The position numbers were made by a program, and so were the translations under genes. DNA of 64,000 nt from positions 186,001 to 250,000 of the forward strand of contig JADJWC010000003.1 in assembly GCA_016716565.1 (NCBI GenBank). Reading direction: 5' to 3'. Under the pieces are notes generated by a model. That model did no database searches and had not been told where the DNA came from. It saw nothing but the letters and a program-made list of their open reading frames with translations. Source of the DNA: a bacterium. GTDB taxonomy: Bacteria > Bacteroidota > Ignavibacteria > Ignavibacteriales > Ignavibacteriaceae. Shown piece by piece: positions 62,996 to 64,000 of the stretch; positions within the stretch are counted from its first letter, which is position 1, and the number at the start of each line of letters is the position of its first letter.

Positions 62996-64000
62996 ATGAT
63001 TCTTAAAGATAAAGTAATAAAAGAGCTTGAATCACAAGGTATTAGAAATATTCGTGAAGTATTTTATAATTACGGTACGCCTGCTTTATATGAGCAAGTC
63101 GTAAGAAGAAGAGAAGGGCTGCTTGCACACCTTGGGCCTATCGTAGTAAGAACAGGATATCATACAGGCAGAAGTCCGAATGATAAGTTTATTGTTAAAG
63201 AATCAACCAGCGAAAATAATATTTGGTGGGGCAAGGTAAACAAATCAATGACTGAAGAGGATTTCAATCGCCTGTTTGCCAAGATGATGGCTTACATACA
63301 GGGAAAAGATTTGTATGTCGAGGACTGTTACGTTTGCGCAGATGAAAAATACCGGCTCCCAATCAGAGTTATTACTGAAGCAGCGTGGCACAATCTTTTT
63401 GCAAGAAATATGTTTAGACGATACAACGATCCTTCAGAACTTGAAAAACACATTCCTCAATTCACAGTTATACAAATGCCGAATTTCCATGCTTTCCCCC
63501 AGTTTGATAACACAAATTCGGAAGTCTTTATTGTTATTAATTTTCAAAAGAAAATTGTACTTATTGGCGGAACAAGCTATGCCGGTGAAATTAAAAAATC
63601 CATCTTTACAATTCTTAATTATTTAATGCCGATGCAAAACGTAATGTCAATGCACTGTTCGGCAAATCTTGGAGAGCGTGATGATGTTGCATTATTTTTT
63701 GGATTATCCGGAACCGGGAAAACCACTTTATCTGCAGATCCGAATAGAAGATTAATCGGCGATGATGAACATGGCTGGAGTGAAAACGGAGTATTTAATT
63801 ACGAAGGTGGTTGCTATGCAAAAGTTATTCGTCTTTCAGAAGAAGCGGAACCAGAAATTTATGACACAACCAGAAGATTCGGTACCATTCTTGAAAATGT
63901 TCAGATTGATGCACAAACGAGAAGAATAGATTTGAACGACGATACGTTCACTGAAAATACCCGCGCTGCTTATCCTCTAACGCACATAAAAAATATTGTT
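62996..64000 (+). CDS. pckA: Phosphoenolpyruvate carboxykinase (ATP), second copy, 3' end outside window
   Basis: 335 codons from the ATG at 62996, preceded by AAGGAG, open to the window end. Visible: [20 protein letters not shown] (start of the substrate site), [92 protein letters not shown]. Closer to canonical ATP-PCKs than the copy at 11159, with which it shares the P-loop block but not the N-terminal third. It follows bshB1 and is probably in the same transcript. Confidence 0.95.
   Translation, partial: MILKDKVIKELESQGIRNIREVFYNYGTPALYEQVVRRREGLLAHLGPIVVRTGYHTGRSPNDKFIVKESTSENNIWWGKVNKSMTEEDFNRLFAKMMAYIQGKDLYVEDCYVCADEKYRLPIRVITEAAWHNLFARNMFRRYNDPSELEKHIPQFTVIQMPNFHAFPQFDNTNSEVFIVINFQKKIVLIGGTSYAGEIKKSIFTILNYLMPMQNVMSMHCSANLGERDDVALFFGLSGTGKTTLSADPNRRLIGDDEHGWSENGVFNYEGGCYAKVIRLSEEAEPEIYDTTRRFGTILENVQIDAQTRRIDLNDDTFTENTRAAYPLTHIKNIV

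Overview
The window looks like a chromosomal segment of a member of Ignavibacteriota (Ignavibacteria) in the Bacteroidota/Chlorobi superphylum. The evidence is several secreted proteins ending in the type IX secretion sorting domain typical of the group (a YPNPFNP signature), a bacillithiol gene (bshB1), promoters of the Bacteroidota form TTTG-N19/20-TAnnTTTG, and moderately AT-rich, densely packed genes with mixed ATG, GTG and TTG starts.

Layout. 1-9.6 kb: P5C dehydrogenase (cut by the window start), a decayed toxin-antitoxin pair, sucC, a TPR protein, aroE, an aspartate aminotransferase, an outer-membrane protein, a methyltransferase and mscL. 9.6-15 kb: a DinB-like protein, a BNR lipoprotein, pckA coupled to an aminotransferase, and coaD. 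15-24 kb: a zinc metallopeptidase, a deacetylase-like gene, then a minus-strand run of four exported beta-propeller or FG-GAP proteins (three with sorting tails) ending at rsmD. 24-29 kb: a PilM-like / pseudopilin-like / ComEA group and the hrcA-grpE-dnaJ heat-shock operon. 29-34 kb: purM, a TatD-radical SAM fusion, a PBP4-type carboxypeptidase and prmA. 34-36 kb: a DUF559 endonuclease gene bracketed by inverted palindromic repeats, and an amidohydrolase.

36.6-43.1 kb is the most distinctive part: a complete integron. A divergent intI is followed by an attI region and six gene cassettes, each ending in an attC site. The attC sites fall into three families. One cassette is GC-rich and foreign, one is present twice, and the last attC is interrupted by a complete 1033-bp IS481-type element, which itself sits inside a short palindromic repeat.

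43-64 kb: a mixed set of metabolic and surface genes (GDPD, methyltransferases, a nucleotidyltransferase, a cysteine-synthase-like enzyme, acetyltransferases, an AraC regulator, an acyl-CoA dehydrogenase, lipoproteins), then a cNMP-binding histidine kinase followed by a response regulator fused to a thioredoxin-reductase-like flavoprotein, two more sorted proteins, bshB1, and a second pckA cut by the window end.

At least ten otherwise well-conserved genes are broken by single-base indels, many in homopolymers, and the two copies of one cassette differ mainly by such indels. Many of these frameshifts may therefore be sequencing errors. No tRNA, rRNA or CRISPR array was seen.
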